This document shows, one piece after another, positions 7,709-17,310 of a stretch of DNA of 64,000 nt (positions are counted from its first letter, which is position 1; the number at the start of each line of letters is the position of its first letter). The DNA lies in NCBI GenBank assembly GCA_965116325.1, contig OZ220675.1, positions 1,860,001 to 1,924,000 on the forward strand, read 5' to 3'. The position numbers were made by a program, and so were the translations under genes. The stretch is from JAGWBF01 sp965116325. GTDB taxonomy: Bacteria; Chloroflexota; Dehalococcoidia; Lucifugimonadales; JAGWBF01. Below the pieces are notes generated by a model. The model was given only the letters and a program-made list of their open reading frames with translations, did no database searches and was not told where the DNA came from.

Positions 7709-7728
7709 GTGGGGCCCTCTGGCCCCAC
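7709..7728 (-). terminator. Perfect hairpin between hydrolase and LLM genes
   Basis: GTGGGGCC, a four-base loop and GGCCCCAC make a perfect 8-bp GC-only stem. It lies between the hydrolase stop at 7763 and the LLM start at 7663. No U-tract is seen, so it could be an attenuator or processing hairpin. Confidence 0.45.
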
Positions 7729-7762
7729 CTGTCTTGATATGTACTTCTAAGTTCTGCTGAGG

Positions 7763-9781
7763 CTACGTTGTGCCAAGGGAGAGCGGCGCCAGGGTCACTC
7801 CGGGGTCCAGGGGATTGCGTGCCATGGCAGCCTCGACGTACCGGTCGGCATCCTCTTCCAGGAGCAGCCCCCGGGCAACCTGGCGGCTGGCCGCCTCGGC
7901 CACCTCTCGGACATAGGCCCCGTGGCTGGGGTATCGTTCTTCCAGGGACAGGCGTGGGTCGCCCGACGCCTCCCGCTCCGCTTTGGTCCGGGCGAAGGGA
8001 ACGAAGCTCCCGCTCAAGCTGAACAGCTCCCCTTCGGAGAATCCGGCTTTCCGCAGGCTCCATCCCGTATGGGTCCCCACGGGCGCCTCGATGTCCGGAC
8101 CGCGGATGCCGGCCATGTCGTTGCCATTGTCATCCACCTGCGGAACAAATACCCCGTACTCCTGTCCCGGTATGGGTTGGGGAGGATGTTCGGTAATGAT
8201 TCCGTTGCGGAAGCCGTCCCCATAGGTGTAGCGGGGCAGGCGGCTGGTAGTTGCGGGCAGGTTGAATCCCGGCACATTAGGGAAGGACTCCAGGGCTTCA
8301 CCATGGGAGACCAGGGTGCCGTCGGCGCGCCGGGGAACCATACTGGAGGGAGGCGGGTCGCCCCCGCTGGCCCAGCGGTCCATAAGGGCCACGGAGTTGC
8401 GCAGGACGGGGCCAGTGCTCATGGTGTTGGCGGCCTGCTGGATCACCTCTGCTTCGGGAGGCATCCTGCCGGCGTGCTGGGCGCTGGATATGAAGTAGAT
8501 CCTGATGTTCTCGGGCAGCGTCAGATCGTCTCCCGTCCTCGGGTCGGTGTGTCCCAGGGATGCGTGACGCTGCCAGTACTCGGTGGCGGTGTGAGTGTGC
8601 ATGACCAAGGGGTCGGTCTCGGGTCGCTTCAGGACGCTATCCAGGCCGTCCACGAACTTGTCGGGCACGGGAGTGTAGGCAAAGGGATAGACCTCCGAAG
8701 GCCATTGGTGCTCCTCGTGCTGGCGGGGATAGCGCCCCACTTGGCCGAAGCGGATGTTTGCGAACAGGCGTCCCGCGCCGGACACATGAGGATAGACGGC
8801 GTCGAACACCTTGCGCCCGTCGGGGTCGCCGTTGTAGCCGTCATATACGAACTGGCGAATCACCCGGGCGCTCAGCGACTGGCCGTAGGTGTAGGCCTTT
8901 TCCACATGACCATACAGGGGATTGAGTTCGCCACCGGCATCCCGCTCATCGTATTTCAGGAAAGCGATGAGGTCCCGGATTCCCACAAGGCCCAAGCCCA
9001 TAATCCGGGAGCCTTCGGTCTCATATACCAGCTCGTATATCCAGCCGGGCTTGAACCCGCCCTTGACATAACAGTCGGTGTTGGAAGGAGTTACGCTGAC
9101 GCCCCCGTTGCCATCCCGCTCGGCCTTGGCGTAAGCCCACTGGGCAGGGTCCACGGGCTGCCGCGGGTCTCCTTCCCGTTCCCGAATGGTGAAGACCGAC
9201 TTAGAGGTGTTGGTGTCCAGGGGTTCGTAGCTGCGGATCACCGGGGCGCCGCTCAGCGGCATGGACAGCACACCGTCCTGCTCGGCGATGAACTCCTGGC
9301 GCACCTTTCCCCGTATCCGGTTTCCGTTCTCCATTCCCTCGGGCAGGTCAGCCGAAAGCAAGCCGTTCACCGGGTGCAGGTCTCCCTGCCAGCCGGACCA
9401 GACAATGGTATAGCCTCGGCGCATCAGGAAGCCGTTCCCACCGTCGGCATAGGTGGTTGGGTCGGGCTCAGGAGGAGCATCGTTGATCGCCCGGAGGGCG
9501 GTCTTGTTGCCCCGGTTGTTGACATCGTAGAGTATCCGCTGGTTTCCCTTGGAAAGATCGACGGGCTTCAGAATATCCAGGTCGCCGGAGAACTCGACCC
9601 TACCCTGGTTGTTTCTGGGGGCTTTGTCCAGGTCGACGACGTTCTGGTTGGAAGGGTCGTCGGGGTCCAGGGCGAAGCGTACCGTTCCCACCAAGCGTTC
9701 GTAGGCCCCAGCGGACCCATAGGCGTGTCCGTCGGCGAAGCTGACGCGACGGTCGATCTTCAGCCGTACTTCGGTTCTCAT
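7763..9781 (-). CDS. Large alpha/beta hydrolase domain protein (PF20091-like)
   Basis: A 672-residue protein of the large alpha/beta hydrolase family (Abhydrolase_10-like). Signature stretches include ILYDVNNRGNK, NGFLMRRGYTIVWSGWQGD and the nucleophile elbow candidate YGQSLSARVIRQFVYDGYN, where Ser in GQSLS would be catalytic. The C-terminal part has HRxG-like VGTHTGWSLRKAG and a helical tail. No signal peptide is seen. The family is common in soil and marine bacteria that degrade recalcitrant organics and is poorly characterised; esterase activity is plausible but not shown. Start ATG with GAGGTG upstream and its own promoter. Confidence 0.85.
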   Translation of the reverse strand: MRTEVRLKIDRRVSFADGHAYGSAGAYERLVGTVRFALDPDDPSNQNVVDLDKAPRNNQGRVEFSGDLDILKPVDLSKGNQRILYDVNNRGNKTALRAINDAPPEPDPTTYADGGNGFLMRRGYTIVWSGWQGDLHPVNGLLSADLPEGMENGNRIRGKVRQEFIAEQDGVLSMPLSGAPVIRSYEPLDTNTSKSVFTIREREGDPRQPVDPAQWAYAKAERDGNGGVSVTPSNTDCYVKGGFKPGWIYELVYETEGSRIMGLGLVGIRDLIAFLKYDERDAGGELNPLYGHVEKAYTYGQSLSARVIRQFVYDGYNGDPDGRKVFDAVYPHVSGAGRLFANIRFGQVGRYPRQHEEHQWPSEVYPFAYTPVPDKFVDGLDSVLKRPETDPLVMHTHTATEYWQRHASLGHTDPRTGDDLTLPENIRIYFISSAQHAGRMPPEAEVIQQAANTMSTGPVLRNSVALMDRWASGGDPPPSSMVPRRADGTLVSHGEALESFPNVPGFNLPATTSRLPRYTYGDGFRNGIITEHPPQPIPGQEYGVFVPQVDDNGNDMAGIRGPDIEAPVGTHTGWSLRKAGFSEGELFSLSGSFVPFARTKAEREASGDPRLSLEERYPSHGAYVREVAEAASRQVARGLLLEEDADRYVEAAMARNPLDPGVTLAPLSLGTT

Positions 9782-9832
9782 AGCGTGACACCTCTAGGAA
9801 AGGATGCCGCGGGAAGGGAAATCACAGCCGGG

Positions 9833-9862
9833 ATTCTAGCACACTGGGCCTCGCACGGGCAA
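9833..9862 (-). promoter_or_regulatory. Promoter for large hydrolase gene
   Basis: Minus-strand TTGCCC (9857-9862), 18 bp, TAGAAT (9833-9838). A TG lies one base before the -10, giving an extended -10. Predicted start near 9826. Confidence 0.6.
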
Positions 9863-9895
9863 AGAAACACCTACGCCTGCCCCCTACGGTGAGGG

Positions 9896-11200
9896 ATGGG
9901 GGGAGGGGATGGGCTGTGCTATAATCGCAGGGTTCCAACACGGGTTGCCCCCAATTCCCTTGAACGAGGGACGCTCCTGCTTACCACTCTCCAGGAATCC
10001 CTGACGCCCCCAACCCGAGCGGCGCTGAAGGATGTCGGCGACAATGCCGAGGCCATGGGGATGCCCGTGTATATCGTGGGAGGATCGGTAAGGGACCTGC
10101 TGCTGGGGAGGCCCATCAAGGACCTAGACCTAGTGGTCGAGGGCGATGCCACCCAGGTGGCCTCGGAGCTGGGTGAGAGGCACGGGGGCAAGGTGACGGT
10201 ACATCCACGATTCGGCACCGCCACCATCAATTTGCAGGGACGTCGCATAGACCTGGCTACGGCCAGGAAGGAGACCTACTTCCGACCCGGCGCCCTACCC
10301 GAGGTGGTCCCGAGCAGCCTGGAGGATGACCTCGCCCGCCGGGACTTCTCCATAAATGCCATGGCCATCTGCCTGGCCGGGACCCGGAAGGGAGGGCTGA
10401 TCGACCTTCACGATGGCCGGAAGGACTTGGAGGCCGGGTACATTCGAGTGCTCCACGACGACAGTTTCTCCGACGACCCAACCCGCATGCTTCGAGCCCT
10501 TCGTTACGAGGGGCGCTTGGACTTCTCCATGGAGGAATATACCTTTCGCCTGCTTGAGGAAGCGGTCCAGGAGAAGAAGCTGACCTCTATCACGGGCGAC
10601 CGGATCCGCAGGGAGCTTGAGCTGATCTTCCTGGAGGAGGAGCCGGTACGAACCCTTATACGGGCTAGAGAGCTGGGTGTCCTGGACACGATTTACCATC
10701 CCATGGGCAGGACCGACTTCACCCCGTTTCAGGGGATTGCAACCGATGACGACCCCCTGCTTTTTCTTGGAGGATTTGCTTATCCCCTGGAGCACTACGA
10801 GGGGGAGGTGCTCATCTCCCGCCTGTACATGCCCAACTCCTGGGCCTCCGTTGTCCGCGACACGATATCCATCCGAAGAGGCATGGAGATAGACTGGGTT
10901 GACCTGCCCCACGGCGAGCTTGCCGGATGTCTCGACAGGTACTCGACCACAGCGGTAAGGGCATGTTGTATGCTATCCACGCTGGTTGTACGAGACCTGA
11001 TCCAGATGTACCTGGATGAGATGCGCCAAGTAAAGACCCTCTTGAACGGGGATGATCTCATTGCCCTTGGATTCCCTCCCGGACCAGCTATAGGAGAGGT
11101 GCTTAGAGACCTTCGCTATGCGCGGGTCGAAGGCAGGATCGCCAGCCGGGAAGATGAGGTCCGACTTGCGGAGCAGTACCTTGGTGTGAAGGGCGGGTAG
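9896..11200 (+). CDS. CCA tRNA nucleotidyltransferase / poly(A) polymerase family
   Basis: About 434 residues of the class II nucleotidyltransferase family that repairs or completes tRNA 3'-CCA ends. Visible motifs are YIVGGSVRDLLLGRPIKDLDL (GG-x-VRD and the catalytic DLD), RRDFSINAMA, DDPTRMLRALRY and GDRIRRELELI, in the expected order. There is no HD phosphohydrolase domain. The start is uncertain: homology begins near residue 30, and an extended -10 promoter (9917-9925) lies inside the first codons, so the true start may be downstream, perhaps a CTG near 9980 or the ATG at 10052. The tRNAs in this window already encode CCA, so a repair role is likely. Confidence 0.88.
   Translation: MGGGDGLCYNRRVPTRVAPNSLERGTLLLTTLQESLTPPTRAALKDVGDNAEAMGMPVYIVGGSVRDLLLGRPIKDLDLVVEGDATQVASELGERHGGKVTVHPRFGTATINLQGRRIDLATARKETYFRPGALPEVVPSSLEDDLARRDFSINAMAICLAGTRKGGLIDLHDGRKDLEAGYIRVLHDDSFSDDPTRMLRALRYEGRLDFSMEEYTFRLLEEAVQEKKLTSITGDRIRRELELIFLEEEPVRTLIRARELGVLDTIYHPMGRTDFTPFQGIATDDDPLLFLGGFAYPLEHYEGEVLISRLYMPNSWASVVRDTISIRRGMEIDWVDLPHGELAGCLDRYSTTAVRACCMLSTLVVRDLIQMYLDEMRQVKTLLNGDDLIALGFPPGPAIGEVLRDLRYARVEGRIASREDEVRLAEQYLGVKGG
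9917..9925 (+). promoter_or_regulatory. Extended -10 promoter near CCA-transferase start
   Basis: TGC followed by a perfect TATAAT (9920-9925), with no recognisable -35. The predicted start near 9932 lies after the first in-frame ATG (9896), which argues that this ATG is not the main start. Confidence 0.45.
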
Positions 11201-11204
11201 CGCT

Positions 11205-11411
11205 TTGACGGAAGCTGAACAGTGCGTTGTATGTGGCGCTCCAATGGATGAATACCATCAGACTTCCTGCCAGATGTGCGGAGGCAAGTTTCATCAGCCT
11301 TGGGACACCGACGCCCAGGTGCCCCAGTGTGGCAGCATCACCAGCCACGAGGAAGCCCTAGCCCTGGTGTTCCTGTGCACCAACTGCGTTCAAGCCATCC
11401 AGGAGAACTGA
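11205..11411 (+). CDS. Small zinc-finger protein
   Basis: A 68-residue protein starting at TTG just after the upstream stop. Cysteines are arranged as C-x2-C (CVVC), C-x2-C (CQMC) and C-x2-C (CTNC), with an extra Cys and several His, which fits one or two structural zinc sites. No named family is recognised. It sits between the CCA-transferase and an MDR dehydrogenase, separated by only a few bases from the former, and is probably co-transcribed. A role in nucleic-acid or protein binding is a guess. Confidence 0.65.
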   Translation: MTEAEQCVVCGAPMDEYHQTSCQMCGGKFHQPWDTDAQVPQCGSITSHEEALALVFLCTNCVQAIQEN

Positions 11412-11451
11412 ATCTCGATAGCCATATCCAGTCCACAAATAGGGGGACGGT

Positions 11452-12489
11452 GTGAAAGCTGCTTATATCGAAGCCCATGGCGGCCCCGAAGTGCTTACTT
11501 ACGGAGACCTGCCTGAACCCGAAATCGGGCCCAATGACGTTCTGGTTAGGGTGCGGGCCTCTGCCCTGAACAGGCTGGATGTTTACACCAGGGCCGGAGT
11601 GCGGGGTACCCGCCGGGAGTTTCCACCACCGCTGGTCCTCGGAGGCGATGCGGCCGGGAACCTGGAAGCGGTGGGAGACCAGGTCTGGGAGCTGAAGGTC
11701 GGCGACCGGGTGGTGGTCAACCCCAAGGTCACCTGCGGCCAGTGCCAGCGCTGCCTGGGAGGCGAAGATGACCTTTGTGGTGCGTCCCGGATGATTGGGA
11801 CGGCAACGGACGGAAGCTACGCCCAGTACCTGCGGGCGCCTGCCTCCAACGTTCACGTTTTCAGCGACCAGGTTTCCTACGATGAGGCCGCCTCGGTGCC
11901 TACAACCTTTCTTCCCATGTGGAGCATGCTGGTGCGCAAGGCTGAGCTCAAGCCCTGGGAGAGCGTCCTGGTGCTGTCGGCGTCGGCTGGCGTGGGCAGC
12001 GCCGCTATACAGGTTGCCAAGAAGGTCGTCGGCGCCCACGTCATAGCTACCACCAGCTCGGAGGAGAAGGCCGCCAAGGCCAGGGAGTTGGGAGCGGATG
12101 AGGTCATCGACTACACAACCGAAGATATCGTCCAGAGGGTCAAGGAGATCACCGGCGGGCAGGGAGTGGATGTGGTGGTGGACCACCTGGGCACCGAGTT
12201 TTTCGAGGCCGCCTTCAACTCGCTGCGTCCCGGCGGACGCTACGGGAACTGCGGCGTCACCACGGGTTACAAGGCCGACCTGCACCTGGGCGCCTTCTTC
12301 ACCCGCCAGCTCAAGATGTACGGTGTGTTCATGGGGTCAAAGGCCGACATGGACCAGATCGTGAAAATGCTGGACCGGGGCGAGATAGAGCCGTCCATCC
12401 ACCAGGTATTTCCGCTGGAGCGGGCGGTAGAGGCCCATCGAGCTATGGATGAGCTGAACTTCTTTGGCAAGCTGGTGTTGAACCCATAA
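11452..12489 (+). CDS. Zinc-type MDR alcohol dehydrogenase / quinone oxidoreductase
   Basis: A 345-residue medium-chain dehydrogenase starting at GTG. Residues EVLTYGDLPEPEIGPNDVLV and the GDAAGNLEAVG loop form the GroES-like catalytic domain. A structural-zinc cysteine lobe is present (VTCGQCQRCLGGEDDLC, four Cys), and the cofactor domain contains VLSASAGVGSAAIQVAKKVV, the GxGxxA-type Rossmann turn, with no acidic residue pointing clearly to NAD. The catalytic zinc set is not obvious, as in quinone-reductase-like members. It reduces or oxidises alcohols, enones or quinones; the precise substrate is unknown. Confidence 0.85.
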   Translation: MKAAYIEAHGGPEVLTYGDLPEPEIGPNDVLVRVRASALNRLDVYTRAGVRGTRREFPPPLVLGGDAAGNLEAVGDQVWELKVGDRVVVNPKVTCGQCQRCLGGEDDLCGASRMIGTATDGSYAQYLRAPASNVHVFSDQVSYDEAASVPTTFLPMWSMLVRKAELKPWESVLVLSASAGVGSAAIQVAKKVVGAHVIATTSSEEKAAKARELGADEVIDYTTEDIVQRVKEITGGQGVDVVVDHLGTEFFEAAFNSLRPGGRYGNCGVTTGYKADLHLGAFFTRQLKMYGVFMGSKADMDQIVKMLDRGEIEPSIHQVFPLERAVEAHRAMDELNFFGKLVLNP

Positions 12490-12524
12490 CCTAAACGTTA
12501 ATCATCCTGCTAGGGGGTGGTGCA

Positions 12525-13475
12525 ATGGAAACCATAGGGTTTATCGGACTGGGGAATATGGGCGCCGGAATGGCCGCAAATATCCAGAAGGCCGGGTATT
12601 CGATGGTGGTGCACGACCTGCGTGAGGGCTCTACCAGGCCCTTCCTGGAGAGGGGGGCCAGGCTGTCCGACTCTCCAACCGATGTGGCCGGACGATGCGA
12701 CTTGGTGTTCACCTCGCTGCCGGGCCCACGGGAAGTGGAAGAGGTTGCAATCGGTAATGACGGCATCCTGGCAGGAATACGCAAAGGGGGCATATACATA
12801 GACCTGTCCACCGTGCGCCCAACCCTCATCAGGGAGATAGCCCCCAAGTTCACCGAGGCGGGCGCCCACCTGCTGGATGCTCCAGTAAGCGGCGGCAAGT
12901 CAGGCGCGGCTAGCGGGAACCTGGCGGTGATGGTTGGAGGGGACAAGGAGATATTCGAGCAGGTAAAGCCGGTCCTGGACTCCTTCGGCGATAAGGTGTT
13001 CTATGCGGGACCCATCGGGGCCGGAAGCGTTGCCAAGCTGGTGCACAACATGATCGGCCACGGCGTTCGCCAAGCCATCGCCGAAGGGCTCACCCTGGGT
13101 GTAAAGGCGGGGGTGGAGGCGGAGCCCTTGTGGGAGTGCGTGCGCAGGGGCGCCCTGGGGCGAATGAGCATCCTTCACGAAGGGTTGGTACGGACCCAGT
13201 TCCGGGGAGAGTTCGATCCCCCCAGCTTTGCATTGGAGCTGGCCCGGAAGGACATCGGCCTAGCCACCGACCTTGGCAGGGAGTACAAAGTGCCCATGCC
13301 AGTTGCCAACCTGGCGGAACAGATAGCCATCCAGGCGATGAACCGGGGATGGGGCCAGATGGACAGCAGCGTGACGGTGCTCTTGCAGGAAGAAGCGGCT
13401 GGGGTGGAGGTGCGAGCGCCCCAAGTTGACCCGGCGCGCTCGTCCAAGTTCATCTCCACCCACCCGGAGACCTAG
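12525..13475 (+). CDS. Beta-hydroxyacid dehydrogenase (3-hydroxyisobutyrate dehydrogenase family)
   Basis: A 316-residue NAD(P)-dependent enzyme of the 3-hydroxyisobutyrate/tartronate-semialdehyde reductase family. It shows the N-terminal IGFIGLGNMGAGMAANIQKAGY dinucleotide motif in shortened form (GLGNMG), the substrate-binding DAPVSGGKSGAASG block and the catalytic Lys in GSVAKLVHNM. The C-terminal helical domain is complete. GGGGGTG precedes the ATG. Its stop codon overlaps the convergent glycosylase stop by four bases. The substrate is a short beta-hydroxyacid, not further defined. Confidence 0.9.
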   Translation: METIGFIGLGNMGAGMAANIQKAGYSMVVHDLREGSTRPFLERGARLSDSPTDVAGRCDLVFTSLPGPREVEEVAIGNDGILAGIRKGGIYIDLSTVRPTLIREIAPKFTEAGAHLLDAPVSGGKSGAASGNLAVMVGGDKEIFEQVKPVLDSFGDKVFYAGPIGAGSVAKLVHNMIGHGVRQAIAEGLTLGVKAGVEAEPLWECVRRGALGRMSILHEGLVRTQFRGEFDPPSFALELARKDIGLATDLGREYKVPMPVANLAEQIAIQAMNRGWGQMDSSVTVLLQEEAAGVEVRAPQVDPARSSKFISTHPET

Positions 13476-14380
13476 CCGACCTCACCCTCCCGGGTCTTCT
13501 TCAGTCGCCTTCCGTGGAACAGGTACAGCTCGGCGTACCCGGCGTTGGGTCCGAAATGGTCCAGCGCCCACTCCAGGAGCACTCTGTCCGGCGGCGCTTT
13601 CTGTCCGGGGAAATACCAGTCCAGCAGTGCGCGCCTGACCCACACATCTATGGGGAAGGCTTCCACCTTCTCCAGGGAGTGCAGTAGAACGCAGTCGGCG
13701 ATCTTGGAGCCGATGCCGTACAGCTCCATCAGCCGTCCCTTGGCTTCCAGGTAGGGCAGTCTCTTCAGCTCCTCCAGGTCTATCTGCCCCGATGCTACAG
13801 CCTGAGCCGCGTAGGCAACATAGGGCGCCCTGAACCCCAGCCCCAGTCCCCGTAGGAAGCTTTCGCCAGCCGCCGCCAGCTCCTCAGGCTCGGGAAGGAT
13901 GTAGCGAGTCTTCCCGTTCAGGGAGACGGCGGTGCCGAGAGACCGGGCCATATCCTCCACGTTGGCGTGGATGCGGGCGAGGTTGGAGTTGGCAGAGCAG
14001 ATGAAGGATATCAGGCACTCCCACGGGTCAACACGCAGCAGGCGCAGCCCCCGGTACTGCTCCACCATAGATGCCACCCTGGAGTCCCTGGAGATATCCT
14101 TGTAGATGGCTTCCAGGTCGTCGTCCAGGCGGAGGTACCTGGATAGCGCATCTTCCATCTCCTCCGGGTTTCCCTGGGGGCTGGCCTCGAACTCTATGGC
14201 TGCGGAGCCAAGGTCATCCTTAAGGGAACGGGCCTTGACGATCCGCCCGGCAACAACGCACCAGTGCCAATTGTCATCCTTCTCCCAGCGGTGGGACTGG
14301 CCGCTCTCCACGCTGGCGACGAAATCGCAGGGCTGAATCACCTCCAGGATACGGGTCCCCGGTACGGTCTCGACTACCAT
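13472..14380 (-). CDS. 8-oxoguanine DNA glycosylase (OGG1-type, HhH-GPD)
   Basis: A 302-residue DNA repair glycosylase that removes 8-oxoguanine by base excision. The N-terminal OGG-type beta domain (SHRWEKDDNWHWCVV) precedes the HhH-GPD fold. The catalytic Lys226 sits in YGIGSKIADCVLL and Asp245 in AFPIDVWVRR, matching the OGG1 Lys/Asp pair. The ATG at 14380 has GGGAGG four bases upstream; a GTG three bases earlier is an alternative. It overlaps the dinG-like stop codon by one base, so the two are translationally coupled. Confidence 0.9.
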   Translation of the reverse strand: MVVETVPGTRILEVIQPCDFVASVESGQSHRWEKDDNWHWCVVAGRIVKARSLKDDLGSAAIEFEASPQGNPEEMEDALSRYLRLDDDLEAIYKDISRDSRVASMVEQYRGLRLLRVDPWECLISFICSANSNLARIHANVEDMARSLGTAVSLNGKTRYILPEPEELAAAGESFLRGLGLGFRAPYVAYAAQAVASGQIDLEELKRLPYLEAKGRLMELYGIGSKIADCVLLHSLEKVEAFPIDVWVRRALLDWYFPGQKAPPDRVLLEWALDHFGPNAGYAELYLFHGRRLKKTREGEVG

Positions 14381-17268
14381 CACACCTCCCTACTTCTTTC
14401 ATCCAGCCACTGCCTGGCGTGGCGGACCGTATCTGCCAAGCGCGAATGCACCACGGTGCAGGGCGGCAGGGAGTCCATGAAGGTCTTGCCATAGGAGCGG
14501 GCTGTAAGCCTGCGGTCCAGGACGATTATGGAGCCCCTGTCGTCGTTGTTTCGAATCAATCTACCCATCCCTTGCCTCAAGCGCAAGATGGCTTGGGGAA
14601 CGGCGTACTCCTTGAAGGAGTCTTCGTACTGGTCGGACCGGGCGGCGAATATGGGGTCCGAAGGAACGTGAAAGGGCAGGCGCGCAATGACCAGGGTCGT
14701 CATCTGGCCTTTGGGCAGGTCCACTCCTTCCCAGAAGCTGCTGGTCCCCAGGATGATGCTTCCGGGTTCCAGCTCGAAGTTGCGCACGATCCTGTCCGGC
14801 GAACCATCGATCCCCTGGGCCAGCACCCCGACGCCTTCGGACTCCAGCGCCTCCCTGATTGCGCGGGCGGTGCTGCGCAGGGCCGCGTGGGAGGTGAACA
14901 GCACCATGCAGTGCCCTCTTACGGCAAGCCCCAACTCAACCAGCAGGGACTCCAGGGCGCCCTGGTAGCCCGGGGCGTCGGGCAGAGGCATATCTTGCGG
15001 GATCAGCATCTGGGCGGCCCGGGCGTAGTCGAAGGGGGACCCCACCCTTAGCTCCGACGCCTCGGCCGGCCCAACCCGGTTTCGAAGGTAGTCGAAGCTG
15101 CCGTCGGTGCTGAGGGTGGCGCTGGTCATGATCACAGTAGACTTCTGCTCGAACAACCCCCTGGACAGATGGTCCGCCACATTCAGAGGTGCTGACTGCA
15201 CGCTGAGGTTGGACTTGCGCCCGCCCGGTCCTGCCCCTTCTTCAGACAAGGTCATCCAATCGACCCGATCAACATCAACAGGGCCCGCATAAAAGACCGC
15301 AAGCTGGTCCTTGATCATCCTCATCTCGTCCATGCGAGCGAATAGGTCCCTTTGCTTGGCCTGATGGTCTTCCCAGTCCTCTGCCCTTTCGAATGCCTGC
15401 ACTCCCACCTGGTCCAGCGCCCGGTACAGCTTGTCCATCTGCTCCAAGCCATCGCTGATAACAGTATCCAGGTTCTCCCACGCGATCTCTATATCGGACC
15501 ATGCCGGCTGGGTCCTTGCGCTACGGGTTACCGCAAGCTGCAGCATAGCCTGCTCCCCCGCGCTCTGTTGGGTCACAAACTTCGAAGATGCATCCCACAG
15601 GTTTTTCCAGGTCCCCTCCGCGCGGCCGGTCCAGTTAGTCTCCAGCCCTCCCATCAGCTCTTCGAAGCGTTGACGGTCCGTGGTACCCGCCTGGGATAGA
15701 GCCAGCACCACTCTGATCTCTCGGAAGTTTCGCAGCAGGGACTCCAGGCAGCTAGCCAAAGCGCCTTCGGAGAGGTCGAATCCCAGCTGGCGGGTCGCTT
15801 CTTCTTCCAGGCGGTGGGCTTCATCGATTATGAGATGCTTGTGGTCAGGCAGCAGTCCCCCGCCCACGGCCAGGTCCGAAAGCAGCAGGGCATGGTTTAC
15901 CACAACGATGTGGGCGGTGCTTGCCCTGCTGCGGGCGGACCGCAGGAAGCATTGCCCTTCTCCCTTGAGGCCTGGACAGAGACCGGCCTCGGCAGCCGAA
16001 ATGTGACTCCAAGCTGTTGCTTCTTGGGGCGCCAGGTTGATCTCGGCCCTGTCCCCCTGCCGGGTGTTCTCCAGCCACACCAGGCACTTTGACACCAGGC
16101 GGGCATGTTCGGGGGATATCCCTTCGGCCCTGGACAGCGAGTTCAGCTTCTGTAGGCACAGGTAGTTAGCCCGTCCCTTCAATGGGGCAGCCCTGGCAGT
16201 ACCAGCTTCGATTAGGCCCTCCTGCTCCAGAACGGAGATCAGGGCGGGAATATCCTTGTTGAGCAGCTGCTCCTGGAGGTTGATGGTGTTGGTGGAGACC
16301 ACGACGGTGGCCCGGTTGCGCACCGCATACACCAGCGCAGGCAGCAGGTATCCTATGGACTTGCCGACACCTGTGCCGGCTTCGACGACCAGGTGACGTT
16401 CTTCGTTGAAAGCCCTGCTCACAGCTCGCACCATGTCGAGCTGTTGGGGCCGGCGCTCATACCCTTCAAACAATCTTGAGAAAGCGCCCTTCTGGTCCAG
16501 GAGGGACGCGAGCCCTTCCTCGTCCAGGAGTTCCGGGGCCCCATCGGGCGTGGCTACCGGAGCGGACCTGGGCTGGTCATCCTTTGGCTGCCGGAGGTCC
16601 GAAAGAGTGCCCCGGATATTGCCTACCGTCGCAGGCCCAACTTCCTGAAAGATGCGGGCAAAGGGTTGGCGGGCACGGGCGCCGACATATCCGATAGCCG
16701 CAGTCGTGCCGGGCTCCAATGTGGCGACCCTGTCCAGCAGGCGGAGGAACACCTTCCTGGTAGCTTGGGCATCGGCCAGGGCGCGATGGGGCCGGCTGTT
16801 TTCAACGACCATCTCCCTAGTCAGCCCAGCCAGGGAGTAGTCCCTGTTGAAGGGCAGCAGAATGGAAGCCAGCTCCCATGTGTCGAGGGAGTCGTTGGCT
16901 ATGGAGGTGCCGTGCTTCCTCAGGAATCCCAGGTCGAAGGAGATGTTGTGACCGACGACGGGATACATCCCGATGAACTGCTCCAGCTCGGCGCCTATAG
17001 CGGCGAAAGGCGGAGCACGGTCCACCTCGGCTTGGGCAATGCCGGTGAGTTTCTTGATGAAGGGTGGAAGGTCGCGGTAGGGATTTACCAGCGTCTGGAA
17101 GGTGCCGAGCACCTCCTGCCCCTGGAACTTCACGGCGCCAACTTCGATTATGGTGTCCAGGTTGGCGTCGAGCCCCGTGGTTTCCAGGTCAACGGCTACG
17201 TAGATAGGGTATCCCCCAGGTTCCATCTCCCCTCTCTCACGGCCCTCTGATATCTTGGCCGTCCCCAT
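14380..17268 (-). CDS. dinG: DEDDh exonuclease - DinG-type helicase fusion
   Basis: A 962-residue two-part protein. Residues 20-190 form a DnaQ-like 3'-5' exonuclease: VDLETTG (Asp27, Glu29), HNISFDLGFL and HRALADA. The rest is an XPD/DinG superfamily 2 helicase with EAGTGVGKSIGYLLPAL (Walker A), DEAHRLEE and the C-terminal IARLPF/RLIRNNDDRGSI/VLDRR motifs. Several Cys (YLC, GLC, QC) lie where iron-sulfur DinG proteins carry their cluster, but the set is not certain. This architecture matches the Bacillus-type DinG, which can act mainly as an exonuclease. An ATG at 17226 is an alternative start. Confidence 0.88.
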   Translation of the reverse strand: MGTAKISEGRERGEMEPGGYPIYVAVDLETTGLDANLDTIIEVGAVKFQGQEVLGTFQTLVNPYRDLPPFIKKLTGIAQAEVDRAPPFAAIGAELEQFIGMYPVVGHNISFDLGFLRKHGTSIANDSLDTWELASILLPFNRDYSLAGLTREMVVENSRPHRALADAQATRKVFLRLLDRVATLEPGTTAAIGYVGARARQPFARIFQEVGPATVGNIRGTLSDLRQPKDDQPRSAPVATPDGAPELLDEEGLASLLDQKGAFSRLFEGYERRPQQLDMVRAVSRAFNEERHLVVEAGTGVGKSIGYLLPALVYAVRNRATVVVSTNTINLQEQLLNKDIPALISVLEQEGLIEAGTARAAPLKGRANYLCLQKLNSLSRAEGISPEHARLVSKCLVWLENTRQGDRAEINLAPQEATAWSHISAAEAGLCPGLKGEGQCFLRSARSRASTAHIVVVNHALLLSDLAVGGGLLPDHKHLIIDEAHRLEEEATRQLGFDLSEGALASCLESLLRNFREIRVVLALSQAGTTDRQRFEELMGGLETNWTGRAEGTWKNLWDASSKFVTQQSAGEQAMLQLAVTRSARTQPAWSDIEIAWENLDTVISDGLEQMDKLYRALDQVGVQAFERAEDWEDHQAKQRDLFARMDEMRMIKDQLAVFYAGPVDVDRVDWMTLSEEGAGPGGRKSNLSVQSAPLNVADHLSRGLFEQKSTVIMTSATLSTDGSFDYLRNRVGPAEASELRVGSPFDYARAAQMLIPQDMPLPDAPGYQGALESLLVELGLAVRGHCMVLFTSHAALRSTARAIREALESEGVGVLAQGIDGSPDRIVRNFELEPGSIILGTSSFWEGVDLPKGQMTTLVIARLPFHVPSDPIFAARSDQYEDSFKEYAVPQAILRLRQGMGRLIRNNDDRGSIIVLDRRLTARSYGKTFMDSLPPCTVVHSRLADTVRHARQWLDERSREV

Positions 17269-17310
17269 CCTGCTACATGGCCGGGTACTCGATTGTTGCT
17301 GCCCTCAGAC

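Noticed and set aside
7922..9892. A 656-codon plus-strand open frame
   Set aside because: It lies wholly antisense to the alpha/beta hydrolase, which has clear family motifs. Long antisense frames are expected at this GC content.
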